Below, piece by piece: positions 23,360-32,297 of a stretch of DNA of 64,000 bases. The position numbers were made by a program, and so were the translations under genes. Below the pieces are notes generated by a model. It was given only the letters and a program-made list of their open reading frames with translations. It was not told the DNA's origin and did not search any database. This DNA is from Cymbomonas tetramitiformis. Taxonomy: Eukaryota; Chlorophyta; Pyramimonadophyceae; Pyramimonadales; Pyramimonadaceae. The stretch is taken from assembly GCA_001247695.2 (NCBI GenBank), contig LGRX02003698.1, forward strand, positions 20,422 through 84,421, in the 5' to 3' direction. Position 1 is the stretch's first letter. Every line of letters begins with the position of its first letter.

Positions 23360-24511
23360 AGTGCTGCGCACCAACAATCAGTGCTCATAAATTTCTCAAC
23401 GTTCCTTCGCCTTGTGGTGCGGTCGGTGCTGTGATTGTTGTAAAATAATATGCGCAGGGATTGTTTGAATGTTCGACTGCTTTTTATTTTTCAGTTTGTG
23501 CATGTTGATACTTAAGCTCACGATATTGGGTGTGCGCAGTGTGTGTCGCAGGTATTCCGATGGATGCCGAGGAGGGACGCGTTCTTTTGAGGTGTGGAAG
23601 TCTAGGGCAGCCTAGCTTGGGATGAAACCCAACCACATCGGACTCGTGGTCACGTGTTCATTATTTAGTCACCTTGCATATGTACGCAAAGTTTGAGGAG
23701 CATCAAGCTTCAGTAGTTATGCAAAGTTGCGTCTTATGATGTTAGGATTGTAGTCTTAGATTGAATTCGTTTTTGGGTTCATGGAAAGTTCATACACTCC
23801 AATCATCTTTGCTTACTTACATACCTTAATCTTTACGCAACCTGCGGCTTCGTCGTTGTGTGTATCAATAGAAGTATGTCCAAGCAATACCAAGTTTGAG
23901 GTGTATTGCGTGGCTTCAAGGCAATGGCTGAATTTCTTTTTGGGTTCGAAGATAACTTCAAACCCAAAAAAAGAAATCAGCCTAAGACCCAACAAAACAC
24001 ACGATGCATGGCAGTGAAGTTATAAAAGGAAAGTGTGAATGATATGAGTCCGATGTGGTTGGGTTTGAGCCCAAGCAAGGTTGGCATACACCAACCTCGA
24101 CTTCCACACCTCAAGAGGTCGCGAATTAGCCACAAACCCATACAAATAAAACAGCCGATGCCTTATCCTAGTCGATGCTCCTCAAACTTTGCGTACACAT
24201 GCAAGGTGACTAAATGAACAAGTGACCACGAGTCCGATGTGGTTGGGTTTCATCCCAAGCTAGGTTGCCCTAGACTTCCACACCTCAAAAGAACGCGTCC
24301 CTCCTCGGCATCCATCGGAATACCTGCGACACACACTGCGCACACCCAATATCGTGAGCTTAAGTATCAACATACACAAACTGAAAAAGAAAAAGCAATC
24401 GAACATCCAAACAATCCCTGCGCATATTTACAACAGTCGCAGCACCGGCCGCACCACAAGGCGAAGGAACGTTGAGAAAATTGTGAGTACTTGTGGTTGG
24501 TGCGCAACACT
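23360..24511. mobile_element. 1.15-kb foldback element (long-TIR MITE) with TA target duplication
   Basis: Two imperfect inverted arms of about 340 bp. The left arm runs from AGTGCTGCGCACCAAC through CTTAAGCTCACGATATTGGG to GATGCTCCTCAAACTTTGCG-type sequence; the right arm ends GGTGCGCAACACT. TA dinucleotides flank both ends (23358-23359 and 24512-24513). An extra partial arm copy lies at about 24040-24170. It encodes nothing recognisable. TA duplication suggests mobilisation by a Tc1/mariner-type transposase, though the terminal bases are not the classic ones. Confidence 0.8.
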
Positions 24512-24541
24512 TATGAGAGGTTCATGGTTTTTGGGTCAAAA

Positions 24542-24752
24542 CGTAAATGCATTTATGATCATAAATGCATTTACGAATTCGTAAATGCATCTATGATTTA
24601 TTCCCTGGAATATTCCGTCGCGTGGCAGATCAACTGCTTAGGATATGCTCGTCGCGTGGCGGACGAAATCGTAAATGCATTTATGATCACAAATGCATTT
24701 ACGAAATCAATTGCATTTATCATTTCGTAAATGCATTTATGATTTCGTAAAC
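24542..24752. repeat. AT-rich palindrome cluster (CGTAAATGCATTTATGA family)
   Basis: A 34-bp perfect palindrome at 24542-24575 is followed by a half copy. About 90 bp later come further full and half copies (24669-24752). All share GTAAATGCATTTATGAT. Can extrude as cruciforms; no coding. Confidence 0.85.
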
Positions 24753-25060
24753 ACGTTTTCGGGTGGGGGTGTCATCACCCTGTCAGCAAATGCCGAATCC
24801 AGAATTCAGTTTTGGGAAATCGGTCATCGCCTCGCGTCCCCACGGAAAAAGGTAGAATTTCTTTTGTCGTGTCGCTAGCTAGCGTTCTACAGCGTGTTCT
24901 ACTGTAAGCGCAACGTTACAACCCTTTCGTTCGAGGGCACTGGTTTTTTTTACAGCGTGTCGTTATGGATAATAATCGTGCTATGCTTTTGGTGTTATAT
25001 ATTATTTTGCGTTCGTGTAACGCTTTTACTTCATATGCGCCGCCGATAACGGACTACTCC

Positions 25061-26146
25061 CCCTACAAATTTAGGACGCCTGTACCCGACATGTACCCGG
25101 CATGTACTTGGACAAGGTACATATGTACCTACCCACTCCCAACTTGGGGCCCAAAACTCAGTGAAAATCCGAGTTGTAAAAAAGTGCAATATTTTCACAT
25201 ATATGTCAAGGCCATGAGTGACTAAGACATCCTTGACAAGTTTCGATGTAAACAAATGAGTTATTCCTTCAGAAATGGACATCCGGAAAACAGGACTGGC
25301 GTGTACCTACGTGTACCTACATGTACCCCGTCGACGGGTACACACTTCCAGAACGGTGCATGCGGGATGCATGTGTACGCAATCGAGTGCGTACACATGC
25401 ACCCAGCATGCACCGGGCGGGTACATGTAGGTACATGCCGGGTACATGGTTCCTCGCACACATGCACCCAACGTGTACCATGCAGTACATGCTGAGTACA
25501 TGGTGTCTCGTACACATGTACCAGCCATGTACCAAATGGCAGACTAGTGCATGTTGGGTACATGTGAACGCACCCCCTTAGTACGACGTGGGTACATAGT
25601 TACCCCACGCGTGTTATATATGGCGTGCACGTGTACCGACAATGTACCATGTGTGAATTTAACAATTCACCATAACAAAAACGATCATTATATACAATTA
25701 CATTTACCTATGTTTGTCTATCATGCCTCATCGTCACTGGGATTCTCATCTCGGACAATCTGCTCAAAGAAGTCGGCTAGCGGATCCAAGACCACCGAGG
25801 ATTCCATGCAAGGATGCTTTCGAATCACCACTTGAGAAGCAATCTCCTCGGCAAGCACAAACGGTGCTTTTCGATCGAATTCAGTGGCCGGATTCTCTGG
25901 GTCCAAGACGTAGAAACACTTTGAAACACTATCCGCTCCTATGATGGAATGCCTCGCACGCAAAGCGGCCGTTATAAAGCTTTAGTTGGCTTCTTGAGCC
26001 ACGAAACCTTGACAAACACGTGCGGTCTTCCTCCAAGCTCCACTCGATAGATGTCATCCACCCGGCCAAACCTGGAATACAAGCATCACCCCCTCCCGAC
26101 ATCAAGCGTATGCACCATCACATCGATATCAAATCAGTCTCGCACC
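25061..26146. repeat. Segmental duplication, copy 1 (about 1.09 kb)
   Basis: Collinear with 32722-33828, with scattered substitutions and small indels. It contains GTAC-rich palindromic sequence in its first half and the C-terminal part of a transposon gene (minus strand) in its second half. The two copies are direct repeats 7.66 kb apart. Confidence 0.92.
25721..26071 (-). pseudogene. C-terminal exon of a transposon-encoded protein (DUF4216-like), copy 1
   Basis: The minus-strand exon starts after CTTGTATTCCAG with FGRVDDIYRVELGG and HVFVKVSWLKKP, continues RARHSIIGADSVSKCFYVL, PFVLAEEIASQVV and ends FFEQIVRDENPSDDEA-stop. The G-V/I-x-D/E-I...V-x-V/F-x-W pattern, then a FYV...DP...FVLAE stretch, recalls the DUF4216/BAH-like region near the C-terminus of CACTA-type transposon proteins (from memory). 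A 2-bp insertion near 25975 relative to copy 2 breaks the frame, leaving 80 codons open. Confidence 0.55.
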
Positions 26147-26149
26147 CAG

Positions 26150-26330
26150 TGCCGACAACGGAGCCGGACCGTCCCCGTCGGAGCCTGGCGACTTGTGGCT
26201 CCAACGGAGCCGGAGCCTGGCTTCGCCAGGCTCCCTCGGAGACGGTACCCTTCGGAGCCTGGCGACTTGTGGCTCCAACGGAGCCGGAGCCTGGCTTCGC
26301 CAGGCTCCCTCGGAGACGGATACAAAACCC
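26150..26330. repeat. Hairpin repeats (GGAGCCTGGCTTCGCCAGGCTCC), 2 tandem units
   Basis: Two units of about 75 bp, each with GAGCCTGGCTTCGCCAGGCTC, a stem of about 9 bp with a short loop. Related hairpins recur at 31.97-32.22 kb. Confidence 0.8.
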
Positions 26331-26344
26331 GTTTTTTCGGAGCC

Positions 26345-26945
26345 AGCTCGCATATGTAGGCTGAAACTCGGTTCATACGTAGGCTGAAATTCAGTTCATA
26401 CGTAAGCCAAAAATTCGGCTCATGTGTAGGCTGAAATCCACCTCATACGTAGCCTGAAATTCAGCTCATACGTAGTCCGAAATTCAGCTCGTGTGCAAGC
26501 CCAAACTCAGCTCATATGTTAGTAGGCTGAAATTCAGCTCATACGTAGGCTGAAATTCAGTTCATACGTAGACTGAAATTCACCTCATGTGTAGGCTGAA
26601 ATTCGGCGTCATATGTAGGCTGAAATTCAGCTCATATATGTCGCTTGACATTTAGCTCATATGTAGGCTGAAATTCAACTCATATATATGCAGTCTGAAA
26701 CTTGGCTCATATGTAGGCTGAAATTCAGCTCATGTGTAGGCTGAAATTCAGTTCATACGTAGGCTGAAATTCAGCTTCGTAGGCTGAAATTCTGTTAATA
26801 TATGTCGCTTGATATTTAGCTCATAATATGTAGGCTGAAATTCAGTTCATACGTAGGCTGAAATTCACCTCATGTGTAGGCTAAAATCGGCGTCGTATGT
26901 AGCTTGAAATTCAGCTCATATATGTCGGTTGACATTCAGCTCATA
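26345..26945. repeat. About 24-bp minisatellite (GTAGGCTGAAATTCAGCTCATAC), about 25 copies
   Basis: Degenerate units with CATACG/CATATG/CATGTG junction variants. No unique spacers separate the units, so it is not a CRISPR array. Confidence 0.92.
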
Positions 26946-27049
26946 TATGGAACGTATCGTTCGCCCAAAACGCTGCAGAAGGCACGAAAGTGAGGGCTAC
27001 GACTGAGCGCGAAGTGTTTGAGGTCCAATATGACGAAAAGCACATACTC

Positions 27050-27247
27050 CACGTGCTTTTCCATAGCCTGCGCGCAACTCCAGGTCGATATCATTATCCA
27101 CAAATAAAATGATAAGGTGAGGAAATATGCGTGGGAGATCGACAGGTGTAACTACCTGGGTGAAGGAGTACAGTTCAGTGATGGTGTCATCAGCATCCAC
27201 ACGCAGTCGACTGTGAGAGGAAGCCAAGCGGGCCTTCGCGTGCTCAG
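27050..27247 (-). pseudogene. 3' part of a BED-finger gene severed by the 27.26-31.01 kb insertion
   Basis: On the minus strand the frame YHAAEHAKARLASSHS continues past RVDADDTITELYSFTQ to a GTAGTT donor near 27155. It rejoins in phase with the BED-finger exon at 31.0-31.2 kb when the insertion and one target duplication are removed. Confidence 0.6.
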
Positions 27248-27257
27248 CGGCGTGGTA

Positions 27258-27360
27258 GGTAGGCTATTTAATTTAGATTATTTCTTTATGATTTTAGATT
27301 AACCCATTTTCATGTTGATTTTAGATTAAATTTTTTTGATGTCATCCGGGTATTACCGGT
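27258..27360 (+). repeat. Left TIR of the MULE-like element
   Basis: About 100 bp complementary to 30901-31012: TTTAGATTATTTCTTT, GATTTTAGATTAAC, TTGATGTCATCCGG and TACCGGT blocks match with a few substitutions and a 10-bp gap. Confidence 0.85.
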
Positions 27361-27428
27361 GCATGCATCCATGACATCGAAATATTACACAAAAGAGTTG
27401 TCGCGTAGCCAAACGAGAGGAAAGTAAC

Positions 27429-28491
27429 ATGGCTGAGCCCGACGGCTGTGAGTTCACAAGCCCGGGTAAAAGTGTGGAGGATATATATCATTCAGATGAA
27501 GAGGAAGAAGAGGACTTCCTCGTTACACCAATGGGAAAGTCGAAACGTACCCGTGTCCCCTTAGTGTGGAGTACGGTCCTCAATGGTGTATCGTATGTAG
27601 AGTGCACAGAGAAGATGGAAACCTTGAGCCTCGAGGGTGTGACCAAGTCTGGCAAGGATTATAGGTCGAAAAAAAACGGTTCCGTGACTCAAAACTTCAG
27701 GTGTGCTTTACAGCATACACACGGTTGTCAAGTTTACTATAAAATTGTCAAGGGAACGACCTTATGCCCTACTATTACATGCAACTTGTACACCCGTGGG
27801 ACACACGACCATACTAATTTCACAGGAAAGGGTATGTCGAAAGATTTAAAGGACAAGTGTAAGGAGGCGATCAAGGAAAAGCTTCCGCCTAAAGCCATTT
27901 TTAAGAAGCTTAGTACCGCAGTCACCACAGCCATGGAAGCCGATGACGACGTTGATTACAAGGTCATAAAGAACTTTGTGTACAACAATCGCAAACAAAT
28001 CTTGGGGCTTAAAACCATAAAGACTTGCGGTCAGTTCATGGAGGTTTGCCAGACCTCCAACTTGTTGGCCATCCCCGTGACCGATCGCAAAACGGCGGGG
28101 ACGCTTTGCATGTTTGAAGGACAAGTACTCGAACCGAGCGGCTTCGAAACCGTGGAACATTACGTCGAGAATTCCGCGAACACCCTGCCTCATATTCCTT
28201 ATATATACAGGCGTTCCTTAGATATACGACGGGCAACACCCCATACCTACGACTCCAGTTATTACACACGCTATTTGGCGGGAGGCGCTACGCGGGGGTG
28301 AGCAAGCAATTAAAGAAGGTCAACTGGCTTTAGTTTTTTCCGCGTTAGCTTCAATCCGACCTACAGACAGCGGGCTCGAAGTATGCTGTGATAGGCATAA
28401 TACAATTGTAGCTTACGACGCATGGGTAGACGAAATGTTTTATTCAATACAGTCGCCAACACTCTCCGATAGATATATGCCAACCTACTGA
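27429..28491 (+). CDS. Zinc-finger (GCM/WRKY/FLYWCH-like) element protein, frame broken near 28.2 kb
   Basis: Begins ATGGCTGAGCCC just inside the left TIR. Acidic N-terminus (SDEEEEEDF, about 33-41), then Cys/His positions NFRCALQHTHGCQVYYK and CNLYTRGTHDHT, the C-C-H-x-H pattern of WRKY-GCM1/FLYWCH fingers that often precede MULE catalytic domains, then a helical GMSKDLKDKCKEAIKEKL. The main frame stops at 28299-28301. The next frame reads IYDGQHPIPTTP...EALRGGEQAIKEG to a TGA at 28489. The two join if about 19 nt near 28.21-28.23 kb (around TACAGGCGTTCCTTAG) is extra. This looks like a small insertion that disabled the gene, or an assembly error. A DDE triad was not found. Confidence 0.65.
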
Positions 28492-28510
28492 ACCCATAGG
28501 GCAAAACAAT

Positions 28511-28708
28511 GTGAACGCGGAGGTTGCGAGATGCGACGAGATTGAACCGTATGAAACAACGGAGCGCGTTGTGGACGACAATGCGAACGACAATGCAAAC
28601 GACGACAACGCGAGCAAGTTGTTTCCGAAACGAAAACGGAGTGCGTTGTCAACGAGGTGTGCTCCTCTGAAAAATTTACCATTTAAAATAACGATACCAA
28701 GGGTATGA
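28511..28708 (+). CDS. Small charged frame in the MULE-like element (uncertain)
   Basis: About 65 codons, Asn/Asp-rich (DDNANDNANDDNASKLF) then basic (PKRKRSAL, a possible nuclear localisation signal). It could be a linker exon of the following methyltransferase-like gene rather than a separate gene; a GTATGA donor-like sequence follows its end. Confidence 0.35.
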   Translation: MNAEVARCDEIEPYETTERVVDDNANDNANDDNASKLFPKRKRSALSTRCAPLKNLPFKITIPRV

Positions 28709-28709
28709 T

Positions 28710-29402
28710 TGTGATAAAGGCACTAGTTTTTATCCCACAATCGCACAACAATACACGCCTCTATTAGCAGTTATTGGCAATTTGTTTCACGGAAAAGAAA
28801 TTGGCGATTTTTGCTGCGGTAAGGGACCTCGCTACGTTTACAACAACCTAGTTCGGTTCAAACCGAAGACGATCTTTCTGAGCGATAAGCATCCTGCGAA
28901 AGGCATAAGACGCCTAGACTTAGAGAAAATCAAGTGGGAAGAATTCAACCCGCAAGTAGACATCATAATATCGTCCTTGCCATATGCAAGAGGGAAGTGC
29001 GAACCTTTGTTAGCTGCGTGTCTTCAATCCAACGCCACGATCGTGTGTTTGAAGCTATTGCATTCGTTCGAACGTCCTGTGGTGGGGGATAGTAGAGCTA
29101 GTGCGTTCCAAAGGCTTGGCTTAAAGATTTTGCTACCGCCTGCAAAGTATCCGGGGTTCGGCCGTAGTTTAGGAGAAGTTGAAGCCTGGTATATTTTTTT
29201 CAACTTAGCGACAACAAAAGATTTACTAAAGAAAAGTGTCAGTGAGTTTCACAACTTGTTGTACGAAGACAGAGGATACCCGGAAAGTGCTGGGAGCGTA
29301 CCTTTTATTTATTCTGGCGTAGAGCACAACGTTGCATCTTTCAAGGATCGAGGACTTATTTTGTGGGATTCGCGGAAACAGGCGGCCGGTGCTAATAATT
29401 GA
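28710..29402 (+). CDS. SAM-dependent methyltransferase-like protein (adenine-MTase-type motifs)
   Basis: Open from about 28.71 kb; no ATG near the start, so an upstream exon is likely. Motif I is GDFCCGKGP (28803-28829), following YTPLLAVIGNLFHGKE. A motif II-like acidic region is TIFLSDKHPAKG; motif IV is DIIISSLPYA with SLPY at 28974-28985, in place of the NPPY/SPPY of N6-adenine and N4-cytosine methyltransferases. After it come FQRLGLKILLPPAKYPGFG and EAWYIFFNLA, like the C-terminal strands of the Rossmann fold. It ends KQAAGANN-stop. Substrate unknown; DNA or RNA base methylation is inferred from the motif type only. Compact and intact. Confidence 0.55.
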   Translation, partial: CDKGTSFYPTIAQQYTPLLAVIGNLFHGKEIGDFCCGKGPRYVYNNLVRFKPKTIFLSDKHPAKGIRRLDLEKIKWEEFNPQVDIIISSLPYARGKCEPLLAACLQSNATIVCLKLLHSFERPVVGDSRASAFQRLGLKILLPPAKYPGFGRSLGEVEAWYIFFNLATTKDLLKKSVSEFHNLLYEDRGYPESAGSVPFIYSGVEHNVASFKDRGLILWDSRKQAAGANN

Positions 29403-29590
29403 TAACCAAAGGTTGAAGGTACTACTCACGGAATTTGAAGCAACTTTGCATGCACAAACGTGCAAGATAATAGAGCGTGGCTGCGCAAACGAGGCAAAAG
29501 GCAAGAAATGAGGGAAGGAGGGTTGGAATGTTGGGTGGTGGTTTAACATGGGGAGAACAGTGCAGCAAGAGGGGTTTTGTCCTAAGCTAG

Positions 29591-30088
29591 ATGGAACATG
29601 CATGTGCTTTCGGGACGCCCCACCCTTGGCACAAGAAAAAAGGTGTTTACATGGACGATCCGCTAACAAGTGCAAGCAAGCCGTATTGGAAGAAAGAACT
29701 TTACATCCTTGCAGGTCAAATCTTAGAAATAATAGACGCGGATTACAAGAGAGACGGCGATTGGTGCTTGTATGTGTCGTGCATGCTAGCCGGTAAGTGC
29801 GAGGTGAAGCGACACGAGGACAGAAAAGATGTGTCACATCAATACATCATCTTTCTTGGAAACTACAAGAACGCGGTTTTGGAGATGGAGTCGCCTAGAG
29901 AGGATAGCAAGGACACCCTTCTCCAATTCTCTGAAAGCCATAAGGTTTTAAAGTGCGATGCGCGGTGCAAACATAGAGTAGCATCTGAAGGTTTTGAGGG
30001 AGTGCGCTATTGCGTTACTTTATACAAAATGTATGACAGGCGTCTAACCAAACCAGCCCCGGTGTATTGGCCACCACATTATATTTAA
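29591..30088 (+). CDS. 2-oxoglutarate/Fe(II) dioxygenase-like protein (TET/JBP or AlkB-like)
   Basis: 165-aa frame (possible internal start at 29650). The end of a double-stranded beta-helix is readable: H-x-D in KRHEDRKD (about 74), strand HQYIIFLGNY, then LQFSESHKVLKCDARCKHRV with the distal His (about 126) and GVRYCVTLY with the 2OG-binding Arg (about 138). The HxD...H...R order and spacing suit small nucleic-acid dioxygenases of the TET/JBP and AlkB types. TET/JBP genes are known to travel with transposons in fungi and green algae. Which base or substrate it oxidises cannot be told. The frame converges with the Cys-rich minus-strand gene and overlaps it by 4 bp. Confidence 0.5.
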   Translation: MEHACAFGTPHPWHKKKGVYMDDPLTSASKPYWKKELYILAGQILEIIDADYKRDGDWCLYVSCMLAGKCEVKRHEDRKDVSHQYIIFLGNYKNAVLEMESPREDSKDTLLQFSESHKVLKCDARCKHRVASEGFEGVRYCVTLYKMYDRRLTKPAPVYWPPHYI

Positions 30089-30909
30089 TGTACAACAGTG
30101 GCAGGTGAGTACGCCTTTGCGAGATCACTAGAGTCAACCATAACGTGTTTGCATAGACTCACCCCCGTAATAACGTCTGAAGCACACCAATCCTGCCTTA
30201 AAACATACCCCCTATTGTGCACAGTTAGTAGTTCTGAAGCACAACTTGCACATAGTTTGCCAATAGTGTTTCCACATCGCCTAATTGTAAGCATAGCGCC
30301 CGCTGAGCAATGGTGGACGCTACGGTGCTCCCTAGTAGCTAATAGTGATAACCAATACAAGAATCGAGCCATGTATGACATGTTTTTTGCCCGGTTGTAT
30401 AACACCGATAAGAAAGGTTGCATAATATCGTCGAGTTGCCACCCTGCAACATGGTTAGTGTAGTGAAACAAGGGAAACGACCCAGAGAACAAGTGTCGCT
30501 GGCACGGTGAATATCCCCAGTTCCCACGTGAAGGTATAACCCCTCCCCAAGGCATACCCTCCGTGTATTCGAGATACACGTAGCGGTTATGAAAGTCCCA
30601 TATAGGGTTACCGTCACTATCGTCACTCTCCCATAGGTTCACAGTGTCTGTATACTTTAGCCGGAAGCCAGTTTCGACATACTCGTTGAATACAGTGCCT
30701 TTGAAAGCGGCGGGTTGATAGTGGGGGGCCTTATTTTCAAGCAGAACACGCCGTGAGTGTCTATTACAACGGCGCCCACCATTATCACACGCGAGACAAA
30801 CCTTCTTAAAGCTTTTTGGAGGCTTCCTCATGATGGCAAGCGGGAAATAGAGCGTTTGACCTGTGTGCACATTATTTGAACACGAGTCATGAAAAGGACC
30901 ACCGGTCAT
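30085..30909 (-). CDS. Cys-rich protein of unknown function
   Basis: 274 aa from an ATG inside the right TIR (MTGGPFHDSC). Cys pairs VCLACDNGG, RRCNRHSRR and KLCASCASE near both ends suggest zinc binding. Aromatic middle (WDFHNRYVYLEY, GGVIPSRGNWGY). No family recognised. Intact frame; the only minus-strand gene of the element. Confidence 0.55.
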   Translation of the reverse strand: MTGGPFHDSCSNNVHTGQTLYFPLAIMRKPPKSFKKVCLACDNGGRRCNRHSRRVLLENKAPHYQPAAFKGTVFNEYVETGFRLKYTDTVNLWESDDSDGNPIWDFHNRYVYLEYTEGMPWGGVIPSRGNWGYSPCQRHLFSGSFPLFHYTNHVAGWQLDDIMQPFLSVLYNRAKNMSYMARFLYWLSLLATREHRSVHHCSAGAMLTIRRCGNTIGKLCASCASELLTVHNRGYVLRQDWCASDVITGVSLCKHVMVDSSDLAKAYSPATVVH

Positions 30910-31012
30910 AGCCGGATGACATCAAGAAAACTTAATCTACATGCCACTAAAATCAACAAGAAAATGAGTTAATCTAAAATCACAAAGAAATAATCTAGAT
31001 TAAATATTTTCC
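30901..31012 (-). repeat. Right TIR of the MULE-like element
   Basis: Inverted partner of 27258-27360; the outer end abuts the target duplication at 31013-31022. Confidence 0.85.
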
Positions 31013-31725
31013 CGGCGTGGTATCGCTTGAGATGTTTAGATAAACCACCAGTTGAGCCCTCAAAGACCTTGAAGGACTTGGCCTTGCGTTCCCCACATAA
31101 CTTGCACTGCCACAACTGGCACTTGCTCGACTTGTATGTTCTTATTCTTTCCACGCAATAATGGGATGTGGGTCCCTTCACCTACATGGTCGAAATACAG
31201 GTATGTAAATCCTTTTGTGGTCCTAGGGGCAGGCACACAAGGGCCCTCAGATACTACGACTGCTGCGTCTGCGGTAGTGGCACGAATGTATCGAATTTCA
31301 GCGTCGCGGTTGTCCTTGAAGGTGTCGTGTCGAAAACGATTCCACTGGTCCAACCTAATCCAATAGCCTTCATGGTTGGGAGTTTCTGCTACATCCTCCT
31401 CAACCTGCACATGAGAGTTTTTTTTTATTTTAATACCAACGTCGCCTCTGCTCAAGGAACAAGCAAGAATCGCAAGATGTGAATTGAAAAGGTCTATGGG
31501 ACGAATATTCATACCTGAAACCGGATAGCTTCGGTTTTCGCGGAATTGCCAAATTGTCGACATTTTTGGTACTCAGCAGCCGTGGATGCGAATAATTTGG
31601 CCTTATCGACGGCATCCATGGCATTGAACCAATGCCCTGGAATGTTGATCCGCACATTAAGATCAACTTGTTCTTGACCAGGATACTTTTTCACAATCCC
31701 ACATTGTAATGAGGCTTGTTTGGTC
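31013..31725 (-). pseudogene. BED zinc-finger gene, 5' part, interrupted by the MULE-like insertion
   Basis: Minus-strand exons: one ending at 31515 (DLNVRINIPGHWFNAMDAV...TEAIRFQ, GTATGA donor); one from 31404 (VEEDVAETPNHEGYW...FTYLYFDH) to a GTAGGT donor; then, after a 55-nt intron, SSKCQLWQCKLCGE...STGGLSKHLKRYHA, a BED finger (C-x2-C...H-x4-H). Translation enters the insertion and ends in TIR sequence (FNLDYFFVILD). The remainder lies at 27050-27247. BED fingers occur in hAT and related transposases and in domesticated derivatives; no DDE core is visible here. Confidence 0.6.
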
Positions 31726-31959
31726 GTCTCGTCCCATCGCTGATTCTCATTGCCTTGAGATTGTTGTGCATGGAAATGAATCAATGAATGAGGCTCTCCA
31801 GCTTCACAATGTTTATACCCGTCCCCCGCCGCCCGAAATCGACACGATGGGTGACGACGTGACGTGGTCCCAAAGCCGTAACCATCCACGCACCGTGCCA
31901 AGGAGAAGGTGTGCCACGTCGAGGCCCACGAGAGTTGTGGCGATCTTCGATTCTGGCTG

Positions 31960-32225
31960 CAAACCCGACGGGTTGGGGAGACGGAGCCAGGCAACCCTAG
32001 GATCTGTCGGAGACGGGAAGCGTCGGAGCCTGGTCATGCGTGGCTCCATCGGAGACGGAGCCTGACTACCCAAGGCTCCGGTGGAGACGGGAAGCGTCGA
32101 AGCCTGGTCATGCGTGGCTCCATCGGAGACGGAGCCCGACTCCCTAAGGCTCCGATGGAGACGGGAAGCGTCGGAGCCTGGCCATGCGTGGCTCCATCGG
32201 AGACGGAGCCTGAGTGAAAACGTAT
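31960..32225. repeat. GGAGACGG/GGAGCCTG tandem hairpin repeats
   Basis: About 62-bp units built of GGAGACGGGAAGCGTCG, GAGCCTGGTCATGCGTGGCTC and CATCGGAGACGGAGCC, four degenerate copies, related to 26150-26330. Confidence 0.8.
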
Positions 32226-32297
32226 GTAACCCGGCACCCGGAGACGGGTTGGACCCAGCTCCGTTGTCGGCACTGCCTGTGGTAAAGGATGACCAAC

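Larger units (their letters stand above)
27258..31012. mobile_element. Mutator-like (MULE-type) element with modification-gene cargo
   Basis: 3755 bp between perfect 10-bp direct repeats CGGCGTGGTA (27248-27257 and 31013-31022). TIRs of about 100 bp start GG...TATTTAAT and end GTCATCCGG.TAT.ACCGGT (27258-27360; 30901-31012 inverted). Target duplications of 9-11 bp with long TIRs are characteristic of MULEs. Inside, left to right: a GCM/FLYWCH-like zinc-finger gene (+), a small acidic/basic frame (+), a methyltransferase-like gene (+), a 2OG-Fe(II) dioxygenase-like gene (+) and a convergent Cys-rich gene (-) whose ATG lies in the right TIR. I see no DDE transposase domain, so it may be non-autonomous. 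Rejoining the flanks restores a BED-finger frame, which fixes the ends. Confidence 0.82.

Noticed and set aside
23781..24475. ORFs in the foldback element
   Set aside because: Short, AT-biased and in inverted arms; no domain and no conservation of frame between arms.
26345..26945. CRISPR-like array
   Set aside because: Units are directly adjacent and degenerate, with no unique spacers, in a eukaryotic context.
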